From assembly GCA_016748015.1 (NCBI GenBank), contig JAAOMT010000664.1, positions 1,788,576-1,831,110 of the forward strand: a DNA stretch of 42,535 nucleotides, in the 5' to 3' direction. The position numbers were made by a program, and so were the translations under genes. The notes under the pieces were generated by a model. The model was not told where the DNA came from, did no database searches, and worked only from the letters and a program-made list of their open reading frames with translations. Origin of the DNA: Geosiphon pyriformis (Eukaryota > Glomeromycota > Glomeromycetes > Archaeosporales > Geosiphonaceae). Of this stretch, positions 41,977 through 42,535 are shown piece after piece; within the stretch, counting starts at the first letter, position 1; every line of letters starts with the position of its first letter.

Positions 41977-42535
41977 GTGGCGACTATTAGAACAATAGGA
42001 AAGGACCACTCCTTATACGGAAAAGCACTATTTCAATACTTTCAAAAAGACCTAGGAATACCAGCAGGAACCATTTATGCAAAAAGTGATTTTTGTAACT
42101 ATATCAACACAAAAATTGACTGCTTGTTAGGCTGCACAACTGATACAGAAAGACTTGGAGAACAAATCCATCAAAGCTTACTAAAGTACTCAACAGCCAT
42201 GACTACCCGAGCAATCGCTAAAACTCTGTGCATAATTGATACAGACATTAAATATTACATGACACAACAATTCCCTCAAGTACAACAACCAGTGGAATCC
42301 GACCCTGAGGAATATAAAAACAAATCCAACAAACCCGTAACTGCCCAAGCCAAGTCCATGGTCAACAAGAAACCAAGAGTCCTCTCCCCAATAACTCCAT
42401 CATACTATCAGACACCCCAAAGTAGAATTGTATTCAACCCATCCCCAGAAACCCAGTCAGAAACACCACAAACTCCTGAAAATCCACACTCTTGGAATCA
42501 ACACAATTGGACCAAATCACTAAGAGAATACAGAT
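41977..42535 (+). CDS. Gag N-terminal part of E, open to window end
   Basis: 186 codons without a stop. The frame opens after a TGA at 41929-41931 and has no ATG until 42199. The likely start is GTG at 41977 in AAAGTGGCG, matching the A1 gag start (A at -3, G at +4). It begins (V)ATIRTIGKDHSLYGKALFQY. The segment KALFQYFQKD resembles KTLFQYIENQ of A1 gag, so the two are distant relatives. The second half is rich in Pro, Ser and Gln (SPITPSYYQTPQ), like the A1 linker after the capsid N-terminus. Partial: capsid signature and zinc knuckle lie beyond the window. Confidence 0.72.
   Translation, partial: MATIRTIGKDHSLYGKALFQYFQKDLGIPAGTIYAKSDFCNYINTKIDCLLGCTTDTERLGEQIHQSLLKYSTAMTTRAIAKTLCIIDTDIKYYMTQQFPQVQQPVESDPEEYKNKSNKPVTAQAKSMVNKKPRVLSPITPSYYQTPQSRIVFNPSPETQSETPQTPENPHSWNQHNWTKSLREYR

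Larger units (their letters stand above)
40853..42535 (+). mobile_element. Young-looking gypsy element E, 5' part
   Basis: LTR, primer-binding site and an open gag frame to the window end. Higher GC and more CG dinucleotides than the rest of the window, and no stop in 186 codons. Family A and E leaders share AAAGTGGCGAC at the gag start. Everything after the first 186 codons lies outside the window. Confidence 0.75.

Overview
The window is eukaryotic, very AT-rich, and almost entirely transposable-element DNA. I infer a fungus, most likely an arbuscular mycorrhizal fungus (Glomeromycotina). The reasons are the style of the Ty3/gypsy polyproteins, a LINE ORF1 that resembles an RRM-plus-zinc-knuckle type, a 108-bp SEL1-type repeat array, and the extreme AT content. 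This is recognition by eye, not a database result. I see no host gene that is clearly intact, and no tRNA or rRNA.

Layout. (1) 1-8215, minus strand: gypsy element A1, from its 5' LTR to the first codons of a third ORF. It carries gag, protease, a Cys-rich module, a dUTPase domain, RT/RNase H and integrase, broken by only a few stops. (2) 8217-12213, plus strand: the 3' half of a second family-A copy (A2), apparently split by the A1 insertion. It keeps an intact 239-aa ORF3 and a 3' LTR that contains an assembly gap with duplicated flanks. (3) 12214-16569: decayed copy B (gag to RT), joined directly to the A2 LTR. (4) 16572-18428: a dead pogo/Tigger DNA transposon with TA target duplication. 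(5) 19310-20479: a broken SEL1-repeat gene and a 51-bp tandem repeat. (6) 20560-25130: decayed gypsy copy C with dUTPase, plus an LTR relic. (7) 25258-27860: ORF3 relic, LTR, and an adjoining inverted LTR. (8) 27861-31253 and 39034-40370: a strongly decayed minus-strand LINE, split by (9) 31254-39029, a complete but dead gypsy element D with both LTRs and a ctag target duplication. (10) 40371-40852: a LINE RNase H relic. (11) 40853-42535: the LTR, primer-binding site and open gag frame of a young-looking element E that runs off the window.

How the parts relate. Family A has one gag-protease-dUTPase-RT/RH frame, then integrase in the +1 frame, then ORF3, whose last codons run through the polypurine tract into the 3' LTR. 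Family D lacks dUTPase but has an ORF3 in the same place that aligns without gaps over about 120 residues at two anchors. Families A, D and E share a primer-binding site beginning TGGTGCTC. Each has a TATA box preceded in U3 by its own short tandem array (20, 12 and 10 bp). Inactivation is almost all by C-to-T or G-to-A transitions, which repeatedly turn catalytic Asp into Asn. The candidate new biology is the conserved ORF3 with its dual-use polypurine tract, in elements that also carry a dUTPase/Cys-rich module.
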